Shown: positions 45,227 through 57,799 of the stretch, one piece after another | How positions within the stretch are numbered: the first letter of the stretch is position 1 | How the letters are laid out: every line of letters starts with the position of its first letter | DNA from: Combretum micranthum | Lineage: Eukaryota > Streptophyta > Magnoliopsida > Myrtales > Combretaceae | Length of the DNA stretch: 64,000 nt | Assembly: GCA_024138025.1 (NCBI GenBank) | Contig: JAMXBD010001034.1 | Span: 62,001-126,000 of the forward strand | Reading direction: 5' to 3' | Program-made: the position numbers and the translations under genes | Notes under the pieces: model-generated | The model's input: the letters and a program-made list of their open reading frames with translations, nothing else | What the model was told of the DNA's origin: nothing | Database searches by the model: none

Positions 45227-46663
45227 TGATGATGTGTTACCGATTGTATTAATTTCTAAATTTATAAACCCGAGTAAATCTATGATTAAAGCTAGGCAAT
45301 CGTACCTATTCGATGTAGCATAGATTTTAGGGTGTCGTCCTCAGGGATTTTGAAGAACAAGTACTAGTATTACCGGTTCTCTATTATTTAGCCTAAATTT
45401 TGGAGAGAAATCTACAATTAACTACTAAGCAGAAGATTAAGCAAGCTCTAAGATCAACTAATGTTTGCTTTTAAAGATGAATTCAATCACAAGACATACT
45501 CTCCACCTTGATCCACCCTAAACCTAAAGTTCTTATGATAAAAGATTGATTAATGAATCATTCATGCTTTGCACTGCGGGATCTCAACAAGTAAATCAAT
45601 TCCTCCCTCGAGTTAATCAATTCCTAACCCTAAATGAGATAGTAGAGACCTCTCCTTACTAACATCACATAGGATTGCATTAAAGATCATGATCCTTGAA
45701 CAAGAATTTAATTCTTATAGCAGAAAATCGTGATTTCCCTACCTCTAGGTGAAATAAGCAATTCCTCTATTCATGAAGATCTATCTAATTGAATGAAACC
45801 TCTTTCAATCCAATAAGAATCAAGCATGCAATTAATTTGTGCGTAAATCAATCACAAGACTATTGAATCACATGAATAGATACAAAGGCATGAACATTCA
45901 TTAATCAAAAGACATTTCAATTCATATGGTTAGGGTTTCACAAGATGAAGAGTATAAGAATCTACTCCTCCAGAGATTTATAATAAGAACAAAAGATCTA
46001 GAGGAAATAGAAAGAATCATGATAGAAAGAATAAACCCTAATTGATGTCTTGAGATCTTCAATGGATGCCCTAGCAATTTCTTCGTAATTTCCTTCGTAA
46101 TTTCTGTCTTAGAGCCTAAAAAATGATCTAAAATTGTACAACAAGAAAACAGAGCTCTATTTATACTTTTGGAAAAATCCCAGTTCATCCTTAGGGCGTC
46201 AGCATGGCCAGGATCTGGCTAAAGATGAAGGCAAAAATAACTAAAATTCGGCCTAAAAGCATTCTTCTGTCTTCCTTGACTGTCAGCCCTGGGTGAGGAT
46301 GAATAAAAGGCTGAAAACTTTTCTTTATGTGTAGCTACTGTTCGCATCCTTCGCGTCCTTCCTGGCTAAGGATGAAGGTAAAGATGAAGATTAAACTACT
46401 GTTTTGCATTCTGACCTCTTCTTCCCAATCCTTCCCTGCCAAGGATGAATAGAATGATGAAAACATAAACTTCCTTCTTGAACAAAAATGATTCAAACTT
46501 GTTTAATTTCCTTTGAACCATCATAAAAACTTCCAAATATTATCTTTAAGCCAAGAAATGAATTTTTCACAAAATAAATGTCCTTTTCTCCATGAAATCT
46601 CAAAAATTACATACCAAGAATTGTTAAATAGCACCAATATTAAGGGTCTAATGACACTTATCA
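45227..46663 (-). mobile_element. Solo LTR, 1,437 bp, nested in the CAC-rich tract
   Basis: On the + strand it runs from TGATGATGTGTTACCG to AATGACACTTATCA; read on its own strand it starts TGATAAGTGTCATTAGACCC. CACAC lies on both sides (45,222-45,226 and 46,664-46,668), although the host tract is itself CAC-rich, so that evidence is weak. A minus-strand TATA box, TATAAATA, is at 46,158-46,165. Near its 3' end the LTR strand reads AAAATCCCTGAGGACGACAC, a motif style found near LTR/leader junctions of Tat/Athila-like Gypsy elements. No coding region. Confidence 0.65.
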
Positions 46664-47024
46664 CACACACACTGCTGAGCTCCAACACACACTAGCCACT
46701 CCACCGCTCATCACCAGCGCACACACAAGCGCTCTAGCACCACACCCTCCATCGCTCGCAGAGCCCCACACACACGCACAGCTACACGTACAAAACAAAG
46801 CTTGCTCTATCTCCACCGTACACACACTCCACCGCTCCATGCTAACACATGCACCTTGCATCGCTCGCTAGCTCCCAATGAGTGCTCAAAGCAGCTCTCA
46901 ACGAGCGCTTGGGGTTGCACTTAGTGAGTGCTCGAATGCGCGCCCAACTCCGCCCAGTGCTGCTCTCCAAGTAGCACAGCGGGCGCTCCTTCTCCACTTG
47001 CAGCAATCATGCTGCAAGTTAGTT

Positions 47025-47026
<2 letters not shown>

Positions 47027-47077
<51 letters not shown>
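47027..47077 (+). repeat. (TG)25 microsatellite
   Basis: An uninterrupted TG run of about 51 bases, the longest dinucleotide tract in the window. Cys/Val-repeat open frames across it are artefacts. Confidence 0.95.
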
Positions 47078-47080
<3 letters not shown>

Positions 47081-48759
47081 ATTAAATTTTACTCTTTATA
47101 TTATAAGATATATTACATGAAAGTCAAATATGAAAATGGATGTATCTATTATTTAGTAAGTAATATATTATGTGTAAATTATTATTAATATATTTTATAT
47201 GCTTTTAAATTAATTGTTCCAATTATTTTTCAATTTTAATTTATTCCCTCTTTTATTTTAATTACATATTGTTTATTTAGAATGTTATTCTAAAAAAAGA
47301 ATACCATACTTTTAAAATACATCCAAAACCGTATTGAATCGACTATTTATACATAAAAAACGGAGTTAAATTGAAATAATTATAGTCGAATAAAGTTTTA
47401 AGTACCAAAACAACAGAATTATAGAATTTCTATAGCATAGATAGTTCATTAAATGTTTAGAGTTGATTCTTATATTATATTTCTTATTCCCAAATATATT
47501 CAGGTGATTTGACTCTGAGCTTGATCTGCCTGTGACTATTACGATTGACAGGAGATATGGACAGGTGAGTATATTTCTATGATCTCTATACTTGATTATG
47601 TTTGTAAAATATAAATGATTAATAAATAAATCAGTATAGGGATATGAGATTATTTGCGGTTGCTTGTAATTGACTCTGATTGTTAAAACATCATAATCAT
47701 ATTTTATTATAATGAATTGGTTATTTTAGAATAGGAATGAAGGTGTCCGATACTTGCTTGCACGCTAAATAAATGAATTTAAAATAAATTTTAAATAAAT
47801 TTGGCATAATAATTAAATATATTCATGCATTGCATGTTTGCATATAGAAGGTTATCACCACTACACTTTGACACGGATGGTTCACACTGTCTCGTAAGGA
47901 TGGTGAACATGGAGGATCGAAAGTGATTATGCCTAGTGTATACCATGGGCCTTATTCTAGGGGATTGAGAACTAAATTATCCTGGGAGACGACCCATCTC
48001 CTAGGATCGTGCCGGGTCATTGTTTTAGATATCTTACTTCAATGGGATGTTGTTATATATATATATATATATTATTTTCAGTATATGAAAAATTTCTTGA
48101 TAAATTTGATTCTTGAAGTATTAGTGGTCCGGGTATTGATGTGTGGATGTACCACAACCTCTAATTCAGAGGGCATAATCTAAATATATATATAGTTACC
48201 GATTGGCTATATATATTTTTTTACTTGTTTGATTGCATTGCATATGTTTGTTTAGATAACTTGCTTGTTCTTGCTTGAATAGTATAGAGTGAGGATTATA
48301 TCTCACTGAGCCCATGGGTTAAGAGAATTCTTTCTTCTTTTATCCTTATCTTAGGAATATTTTCGAAGTTTTATGAAAGGTTTTGTAATATTTTGTAAGA
48401 CCAATAAACCAAACTATTCTCTTATATGTGTCTCTTAGTACTTTTATTATTATTACTACTACTTTACCTTTATCTGTTAGTTTTTGAACCAGTTGTCGTA
48501 GTATTGAATTATTGATCTAATGCTGTCAAGCCTATTGGTTATCTATTCAGGATACGCTTCTACACGATAGTCATATCTATTGAGAGACTTGTGAATTAAT
48601 CTTAAACCTAGTATCATGTATGGCATAACTATCCTGTTTAAGATAACCTCGAGGCATGACACGAAAGCCACATGCTTTACACCAATTTACAAACACAACC
48701 TCAATAAACTCCTATTACCAAACATAATGTGTTAAGTTTTCATGAAATGAAAGGAGCAA

Positions 48760-49420
48760 GAGTTACAATCGATTTTTCAATTAAGATTTAAGATATTTGT
48801 GTGTTTGGACTTAGGAATTCAGGTTTGTGTTTATGAGTGCTAAGGGTTTTAGATATATATGACATACTATTGCTAAGCGAAACCATGCTCTAATTATTTT
48901 GATATTGTATACAAACTAATTTAAAATTTTTTTTCATCACAAACTCAAATTTATAATAATTGTAGATTTAAGAGTAAGCTCAAATAAGATTTTAATAATA
49001 ACGTTTCAAATGATTTCTTATGATTATTTGTCACATAAATATAGATGATGCCTCTTTTTAACATAAGGGAATGAAAAGTAGTAGCAGGGTGTAAATAGGC
49101 TTAACTGTAAAGTTATAAATAAGATAATAGAAATTTTAAATGCTACTGACTAGTAAAATTAAAGTTCCATTGATGAGTAGAACTTTAATTTCGATTGAGG
49201 GGGCGATGAATTTTTTTCTATTAGGTAATATAATACTAATAAGTAACAACCAATAGAATTAATTGCCAAATTGAAATAAATTCCTATTGGTAAGTAGAGT
49301 TTGAAATTATATTGGCTAATAAAATTAATATTTTATTGGAATCCAATAAATAATTGATAATATATTGCAGACTATGTTGAACTTGTCTTATCAATATGAA
49401 TTTTGATGAGATAACTAAAT
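48760..49420 (+). repeat. Dispersed repeat, copy B
   Basis: The counterpart of 40,340-41,060, more diverged and without the 60-bp duplication. It leads directly into the SIRE-like LTR from about 49,470. Confidence 0.6.
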
Positions 49421-49781
49421 ATTTAACCATGTTAAACTACACTTAACTAGTTGAATAATGTGATGAACAATATGTTAGAAAATATATGTGTTTTGTATAT
49501 ATTATTCTTTCGAGATAGTGCAAGATTTAACAGGAAAAATTATTGGGCACAGCTTTAGTCATAAGTCAAGTTGAGGATTCGACAAGTTCATGCACTAAGG
49601 CATGATAAGCTCCAGTATTAGGCTTGAAGAAATCATTATGCATAGCTTTCACTACGGATCATGTCAAGGGCATGACATGTCAATTAGTCAGGGCGCAGCA
49701 AGCTCAAAGTCTAAAGCTTGACAAGATTAAAGAAGCACAGTCCCAGTTGAGGGTCAAATCCAAGGCATGACAAATTTAAGA

Positions 49782-50582
49782 TGTAAACCCCTAATTTTTA
49801 GGGTAATTTCGAGTTCAAATCCTAAATCGGAAAGTCAACCAGAAACCTAAGTCAACAAATCCTTAGGAAACCGTAGCAGTTTAGATCCAGCAATCCTGTG
49901 TTCTTAAACTAAGAAGTCAAAATATGAGTAGAGAGTGTAGATTGGTTCGTAATAATATTAGGATACTTAAAAATATTAGATTAGTGAATTTTCGACCTAT
50001 TTCGAACCCCATCGGACACAGACTTTGAAAAGCATGTCCCGGGGCTCGAGATACTAAAAATATGTTATTAGTATTGTTAGACTCGTGATTTCATAAGATT
50101 TTCAAATATATTAGTTATATAATTTTTCGAGATATAAAAGTTATAGTTATAGCGTTTTTACCATTTTTCATTACTATCGATACTTTAATTGTCTAATCTA
50201 CTTTTTGATTTTTAATCACACTATTCAGAAGCACAATCACCAATACCCTATTCTTACATCCTTACAACCTATTCTTACAATTCACATCCTTTTCCTTACA
50301 TTTTATTTTCCAATACAACTTTTACTACTTAAATTACTTATTTAAAATTTGAAACTTACACAACACAAAACAAAACATCTCTCTCGCTCTCTCTCTTGAA
50401 GGAACCGATGCCCCCCTCCCCATGCTCTCTCTCAATTTATTTTATTTTTCTTTTTTTTATTACACAAACCCTAATTCCATTCCCTATATAAACTCATTTA
50501 TGCCTTCACCATTTCATTTTCACTTTTGGAAAAGTTTTACAAAACTCTCTCCTCCTCTCCTCTCTAATGCCGTGACACCCCC

Positions 50583-50614
<32 letters not shown>

Positions 50615-53600
50615 TTTTCTTTTATAAGTTTTCTTGTTCCAAACCATCTAATAGGTAATAGATCTACACTTTACCACAATAAAACATGTGATGGCAAGAT
50701 CCTACATGTGTGATTCCACTCAAAATCCCCATGAGCTTCATGCTAGGGACGTGAAACACTATTCATAATATCGTTGCCATCACAATATTATAGATCTTGT
50801 TATTTAAGTTGTTTTGCTATTATTTTGTTTTATTATTGATTTATGTTGTTATTATGGATGTTTTGTGCATGTATTCATTAGTTAACCTTATCTACATAAT
50901 GTTCATGGTGCCTTGCATTTATGACTAGCCTGATATACCAGATCTAGTTGTTTTGAGTACATAAATGCCTTAGGTTTTTATTTTATGTACATAAATGATT
51001 TGTAGAAGCATGATAATAGTGGGAAAATGTTAAAAACTTAAGATCTATTTTAGTTTCAACAAAAATAATTTTTGAAAATTCGGATATAGAAAGAACCCTA
51101 TATAAAAAAGCTATTTTTCAACTTCAAATGAGTATTTTACATTAAAAAAGAAAGGCTTGGGGAATGGGTATTATAAATGAGTGGTTTTGATGAGTAAAGC
51201 TTAGATCTACTAAGGAATATTTTCAAAACAAGAAAAGTTTGCAAAAGTTATGTTAGCATTATGTTTCAACCCCAACAACACACTTAAAATTCGTAATGAG
51301 AAAAGCTTGATATATAAACACTTATTTTTCAACCCCAAAATAAAATTTTTGTTAAAGAAATGGAAGCCTTAAGGAGTACATTTTATTAGGAACTAATTTT
51401 AGAAAGATTGAATGGTATTTACACAAGAAACAATTTCAAAATTCGGATTTAGAAATGACCCCTATTTAAACACCTATTTCCAAATGCCAACATGAGGATT
51501 TTAATGAAAAAATAGAAGTCCTAGAGAATACATGTAATAAAGACCTAATTTTGATAAGTACAAATGAGATTTATCAAAGTATAATCCTAAAACAAGGAAA
51601 AGTTTCAAAGTATAGATCAAACAATGTTTTCATTCCTTAAAATTTTGTAAAATTTGTAACTAGGTAAACCCCCTATTTAAACATGTATTTTGCCAAATCC
51701 AAAATGAAGAATTTTATTAAAATAATGAAGGTGATAGGCATATAGGTCATTAAGGTTGAGTTTTGATAAAAGCAAGTGTGATTTTGTAAGGAATAAACTA
51801 GTTTTCTTAAGTCTAGTAATTTCAAAAGTTTTGCAAAGCAAAATTTTTCTAAAAAGAATTCTTGATATCATATATCATTGAGGATATACATATAGATAGC
51901 TCATCTCATGACATTCATGATAATGACTTGTAGGTATTACATGTACATATAATACACTTGGTAGAAACAAAGTTAGGAAAATAGTGTCTACACATCCCAT
52001 GGAGCATTGTCTAAGCACATGAGGAAATAGATTGACCGACACCCATGAAGCATGCATGATATGGAGTTATTTATGAATATAAAAGAGTCTTTTAAGATAT
52101 AATGATAGCTAAGTATCGATCAAAGCTTTGGAATGATGCTTAGATTGAAATTAGAAATTGATTTGTGCGTTGGGAATCTCATATAGCATTTTGTACCCTA
52201 CTATTCATGGACCAAATGACCTTGTTTGATGGAAATAACTTTAGAAATAGATAGCTCTCATCAAATAGATAGAAATCGATATATAATATGCGAAATTCTG
52301 AGTTAAAATGACCAATTTATGACCATTTTAAGTTGGAATTTCCTCTTAGATGAACTTTGACGAACTTGTTAGAATGTAATTTATAAGTTCATTCAAACTT
52401 CATGGAAATACTCATTGGAGTTATTTCTTTTAATTGGGAGACTTTGGAGACGGACTACACCTTCCCAATGATTATTACAATTAAGTAGATTTTCGCGCCA
52501 TGACAAAGTGAGTTCACTATCCTTAAATTACTTACTTATGATTGTGCTTGTAATGATAGTGGCATTTAAATTAGGATAAGATAAAATTGAAATGTGCATG
52601 TGAATTATATTTGGTTGAATTGATGATAAAGATATCAAAATGGGAAGTGCTATGAATGCTTGTATGATTTAGAAAAGAATTGAAGTGTCTGAAATTTTAT
52701 GATTGCCTATAATTCGCTTAAATAATATGCCATGATCTTATAACTAAATTGTCAATGCATATCATACGTGGAGTCACATTACATTTGTTATTATACCTTT
52801 GTGAGAAAAAAGCATAATAGCTAAGCAACGAGTGAGACCAAAAGCTCGAATGTTAGCATGAATAGCCTGAATTAAAATGGAAGTGGTGTAGGCACTTAAG
52901 TCAACTACAAATTAGTGAGTGGGTGGGCACCTAAATCAACCACTATTTAAATGAGAACAATTGAAATCCATGGTCGTATGGGCTTGAAACACCTAACCCG
53001 AATGGAGGGCGCAAATCCATTCAACTTAAGGCTCTTGGAAAGTCTTATGTGTTGTATGCTCACGTGCTTGTGCATTCATATGATTGCCTAATATAACTTA
53101 CTTGTCCTATTGTTTGATGAAGTATTTAATTTGGAAGTGAAACTCACTAAGCTCATAAGCTTATACCCCTATAGTTTTCTGCTGCAGTACGATTATTTAT
53201 GGCTATCTCCGAGAGGCCACTTTCCTCAAATACAGCTTTTGGAATTTAAGAGCTTTTTGAAGAAGTCGGGACCTAAATGTTAGGCATAAACTTTTTAGTT
53301 AAATATCCTTAATCTTATATATATATATATATATGTGTTTTAAGAGACTTTTGCGGACCTAAGGACTCTTAATATTTTGACAGGGGTATGCCTCTTAGAT
53401 CTTTGTAATAAATTAATCTTGATTATAACTGTTATGGTTATATTCTTATCACTATGTATGTCTTCTTAAACTCTTTTGATTCAAAGTAAGGTCCCCTACA
53501 TGGTGAACGTAAGCCTTACGCCCGGTGTCTAAACTAGAATGACTAAGGCTGTCATACTTCAAATTTAAATATTCAGTGTGGCGGACTGTCGCGGATAGGA

Positions 53601-53619
53601 TACCCTTTGGGGCATGACA
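49782..53619 (+). mobile_element. Long-LTR family, solo copy 3 (3,838 bp)
   Basis: It begins TGTAAACCCCTAATTTTTAG and ends CCTTTGGGGCATGACA; the flanks are TAAGA and CAAGA, a 5-bp duplication with one change. Read in reverse it follows the 5.4-kb solo LTR: the start block (GGTTTCCGG-, CCGGCGATCTAG-like words), TATCTCGAGCCCC, the ATAACTTGGTCATTTTAACT block (inverted at 52,294-52,320) and the GGACTGTCGCGG...CCCTTTGGGGC end. A plus-strand TATA box, TATATAAA, at 50,485-50,492 leaves a U3 of about 0.7 kb and an R-U5 of about 3.1 kb. It also has a (CA)n tract at 50,585-50,613. No coding region. Confidence 0.8.
50485..50492 (+). promoter_or_regulatory. TATA box of long LTR copy 3
   Basis: TATATAAA in TCCCTATATAAACTC, preceded by a pyrimidine-rich stretch. 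It sits at the U3/R position equivalent to 25,235-25,242 in copy 1. Confidence 0.55.
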
Positions 53620-54359
53620 CAAGACGTGGCAAGCATTAGAGCATGAGAAGTTTGAATTCAAAGCTTGAAGAAACACAAACTTCGTTGAGGGTCAAATTTA
53701 AGGAACGACAAGTCTGGGGCACAATGGTTTAAAATATGGAGTTGATATGGCATAAAAGAGCCGTTGCGCATATTTAATGCCTAGCGACTTTAAGACATTA
53801 TGGATATTTAAATGTTTGAAGACTATAAATAAATGTTGCTTTAGAGATTTAAAAAAAAAAAAAAAACTTTGAAAGAGCTTTCATTTGCAAACAAATAAAT
53901 AAATAATTTTTGTTTTCTTTTCATTACTTTGTAAAATCTGAAAAGAGGTAGTGCTCTGTTCTTGTATCTGCTATCTATAAGAAAGCACTATAAAGTGAGA
54001 AGGAAATATCTTATTTCCTAAACGTTATCAACTGATGAATTTCTTAATTTGCACATGTGAGTTTGTGAAATTAATAAAGTGTGTGGAGTCATCGATCAGA
54101 GGTAAATGGTGATCGTAGAGAATAGGAAGTGAGAATTCTACGTTAAATCTGAGCTTAATTTGTCCATCATTTTCTCTTTTATATTTCATATTATAATATG
54201 TTATTACTATATCGGCTGCAATTAAAGTTGAATTTGATCCGTTGTATAAAAATTAATTATTTGTGTATTTTAGATCAAATACTCAATTCAAACCCCCCTC
54301 CTCAGCTCTCTTGAGTATTTTCTAGGGCATTTTCAGACTAAAGACCCAATAACAAGCAA

Positions 54360-55150
54360 ATGCCTAGAGAGAAAGAGAAAGAAAGATAGATGATGAGATG
54401 GAAAATTAGAGCTTTAACATGTAGAAGCTAAAATTGAAAATAATTTTGTTGGGAATTTAATAAAACTTGAAATGGATAATTTACTTTTGAAATATTGCTT
54501 AGAAGATCTAAAAAAAACACTAATTAAATTCATAGGAGCGTAAAAGAAATTAAAAATGCTTCTTAGACAATAACTGCTAGGATTAGTGAAAGTGGAGTTG
54601 GTTATAATAAAAGTAATAAGAATAAAACTTATAAAAGCTACTTTATGAAAGTTGCAAACAAAATTTGCTAACTACTGTGGTGGATGAACAATTTGCACAT
54701 AGTTATGAACTATGAAAAACTATAAACAAGAACAAAATAACTAAGTTGGTTTGAGCCCTTAATGGAAAAATGTATTATTGCACCACCAATTCTAAAAGAC
54801 CTAATCGTAAGGAGGTGCCTAAAACAAATGATTTCCTTATTTTGTAAGAATGTTCAAGGATGAGCAAGAAATGGCACCTCAATATTGGATACTTATGATA
54901 CATGGTGAGGGACGCATCAAAGTTTACATTAACAATAATAAAGGATGGAAGGAATTTTATCTCCATCGATAGAAAAGAAGTTGGTAACATGGCCTTCTTA
55001 TAAATAGTGAGATTGTGATTGGAAATTTTTTGCTTATTGATCATTTCAATGAAAATTTTATTTGTACATCTCAATTGCATGATATTAGTCATAGAGTCAA
55101 ATTCAAACTATTGTGAAAAATCAAGGATGATTAAACTAGTTTTGCAAGGA
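54360..55150 (+). pseudogene. SIRE-like Copia gag and protease relic
   Basis: Plus strand, changing frames: KLEMDNLLLKYCLEDLKKTL, then SESGVGYNKSNKNKTYKSYF at about 54,590-54,650, which fits the C-terminal SIRE gag pattern (KTGLGY-like, then K..FKK.F). Near 54,865 a frame reads WHLNIGYL, a stop, then YMVRDASKFT, matching protease W.LDSGCSRHMTGD.SKF with the catalytic DSG changed to NIG. Similarity fades at about 55,150, so most of pol is missing. The 105-codon minus frame at 54,775-55,092 is its shadow. Confidence 0.6.
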
Positions 55151-57790
55151 AGAGAAAAAAAGGAGCAATCAGATGACATCCCATCAAAATAAGCATATGC
55201 ATAAAACTAAAGTGGATTAAAATAATTCCATGATAAGACATCCCCTCAAAAAGTAAGGATATGATAAGATATGGTATGAAAAAAGTGAAAGTACATTTAA
55301 TTCTTAATGTTTTCTTAGTTTTTTTAATTCAGTTTTAAACCTCTTCTTAATGTATGTCCTTTACATTTGCAAACATATATAAATTTTGACTTTTTATATT
55401 AACTTCTTCATTAGTAAATAGTGATTTATGGGTTTACATAAGTAATTGCATTAAACGATATAATGAAATTAACATAAATAATATAAATATTTTCAATTTC
55501 CTTACAAAGGAAAAAGAACTATTTAAAAAAATGAATAAATAAAGCATTAAGCATCACTTGAGTTAAGATGATCATAATGGCAACTTAAAGCTCATTTTAG
55601 TCATCACTCACATTCAAATATTGGTCATTTGATCCATCATTTGTGATAAATGGTAGCTCATCACCCTAGAGGGGTCTAACGAACTTTTAAGGTTTGATCG
55701 CTTGAGGGTATTTGATAGCTACCTAATGCAATTATTAAAAAAAAAAAAAGAAAGAAACATGAAAACTCAAATAGGTTATGTGATAAAATTAGATATAAAA
55801 AGGGGAAACTACATTTTTAGTTATTAGTGCTACATTGGTTTTCTATTTGAGTTATAAACCTTTTTAAGTCCTTATGACACATAGCAATAATTTATTGGTA
55901 CATAATTAATTTATTTTAAATAATAGAATGAAATTAACATAATTTGTAGTAGTATTTTTAAAAAATAGGAAGAAAAGGGACAAAATTAAATAACATTGCA
56001 TCAACTCCCTCATCTTGGGGTGGCTTAGACAACCATTTAAAACTTATTGAGCCACATACAATACAAACATAGATCATTCGACTCATAGATGGTTGTAGGT
56101 ATCTATCCACCAATGGTGTAACTTAATTGGGTGTTAGGTAACTATCCACCACCATTATTAAAAGGAAGAAGAAATACATATGAAAAACTCAATTAGGGTT
56201 GCAAAGCCTTTATTAAGATTAAGTAAGGTTTTCTTTATATTTCTTTTTCTTTTAAAATTAATGGTTTTATGCAACCATATTCTAATATTTGATGTGTCCC
56301 ACCACCTATGGGTTAAGCAACCTAAATTTTATGTGAGTTCCAACTCAAATGAATCAATGACTATATTTTTTTTCTTTTCTTTACGCATATGTTATAATTT
56401 ATTTTTTAATATATCTATTATATATTTATCTATGATAAGTAGGTGAACGAATTGGACCATGCTATGTACCATATACTAATAATGTAATAAAAATGTTCTA
56501 ACTTGATAATATCTATGAATGTTAAGACTCGGATAGACAAAAGAAGAAAAAGAAAAGAAAAAATTTAGGGTAAAATGTTGAAGATCAAATATGTTTTCTC
56601 ATTAAAAAAATAAAGTACTAACAATTAAGTAAGTTGCATTCAATTATGCGATTGTAAATCACACAATTGAAACCTATTATCTTATCTTGTGTTGCTTTAC
56701 CATAATTAGTTGTTAACACGAAAAGCACTATTCGAAAATATTTTAGGAAGAAAATAGTCCTCCATTTAAAATGGTTTACATATAAATGTGTTCTTAAAAT
56801 TTAGTTTGACAAGTTGGTAAATGGTTACAACTATTAGTGATAGTTAAAAAAAGTAATTGTTGTTGAAAATATTATAAATAATATTTTGTAAAAAGAGAAA
56901 TAAATATTTTTTATTTAATTCATAAATGAAAATTCATTGAAGTCTTTACTTCAAGATAGTAGGACATTCGGTTAAGTTTGTAAGATGAGATACACATACC
57001 TATTCCCATCTTTTGTTAGGAAAATCACGATTCCATGGAATTACTGCTGGTATAAGTGAGGAGTTACAATTCTTTCTCTATTTTATTTTTAAGAATTGCA
57101 ATTTTACATCTACCATGTTCCGTTATACCAACCAAATGTATATGTTGATGAGCATATGTGGGCATAAGATTCCTCATGCCTTATCCGTTCCAACCAAAAC
57201 ATGAGTTTGCTTAAGGATTTTGTTGTCTACCCTGTTAATCACACTTGGTTACCCCTCGCATGAAACCTCCATGACCCCTTTACCCCCACAAACCCATGAA
57301 AATTTATAGGTTTGTTTGGATTGTTTGATTTTTATATGTATCTTATTTGTATATGATATACATATGTGTCCGTATTGTGGGGCTATTGCAACTATCCAAT
57401 CACATGCGATACATGTAGTGGTCAACCTGAGAGAAATCTTGAATTGATAAAACATGTAGGATGTCACAAAGAGAGGCGAGGGAAGAGAAACAAGCAAATC
57501 CAGTTTCTCGAACGGCGTGAATGTGATAGAAGGTTAAATCACATAGAGTTTAGCGTTCTTGATTTGTTTTTCGTAGAATAAGTGCTTTAATCTTTCTTGC
57601 AGATGTTTCAACAGACTTTCCACATTGCTCTTGATCTTAGCAATGTGTAGAATGACCCCAAAAGAGAAAAAAAATCCACTTATTTATACATGGTGGAGGC
57701 TAATATCAACCACTGAGTAACGCTTGATTGGATGCATAAGACAAAGCGTAGCTTATCACCATTATATCATATCCAAACAATCTTACGGCC
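55151..57790. other. Intergenic DNA with an old ~430-bp tandem duplication
   Basis: Blocks around 55,370-55,740 recur in degraded form at 55,870-56,190: ATAATGAAATTAACATAA / AGAATGAAATTAACATAA, then GATAGCTACCTAATGC..TTATTAAA / GTAACTATCCACCACC..TTATTAAA, then ACATGAAAACTCAAATAGG / ATATGAAAAACTCAATTAGG. No coding domain is recognised, including in the 71-88-codon frames near 56,200 and 57,370. Confidence 0.4.
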
Positions 57791-57799
57791 GTCATTAAA

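Larger units (their letters stand above)
44322..48661 (+). mobile_element. Long LTR, possibly solo, carrying a nested solo LTR
   Basis: It starts TGTAAGCCTTGAAAAATTTC, which matches the outer end of the 5.4-kb solo LTR read on its own strand (TGTAAGCCTCGGAAAATTTC), and ends ACCTCGAGGCATGACA, the common GCATGACA end. The 1,437-bp insert at 45,227-46,663 removed, it is about 2.9 kb. No primer site or gag follows. Flanking pentamers CAAAC and CGAAA match at only three of five places, so a target duplication is unproven. It contains a CAC/GCTCCA-rich patch, a (TG)25 tract and a TATCTCACTGAGC block near 48,300. Confidence 0.65.
49470..54335 (+). mobile_element. SIRE-like Copia LTR, split by a long solo LTR
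   Basis: The left part (49,470-49,781) and right part (53,620-54,335) join into one LTR. Landmarks: ACAGGAAAAATTATTGGGCA, repeated GGCATGACAAATT words, a TATA-like CTATAAATAAATG at about 53,824, TAGTGCTCTGTTCTTGTATC, and a close CTCAATTCAAACCCCCCTCC then CTCTTGAGTATTTTC. The 200-960 segment is a related copy. gag-protease relics follow immediately, so this is the 5' LTR of that element. Confidence 0.6.

Noticed and set aside
46878..47188. Frames containing a Cys-Val repeat
   Set aside because: They arise from the (TG)25 microsatellite; two frames are open simultaneously.
57013..57581. Open frames of 63, 71 and 82 codons, one with a Cys-rich start
   Set aside because: They overlap on opposite strands, and the Cys spacing does not fit a known finger and is not conserved over any larger frame.
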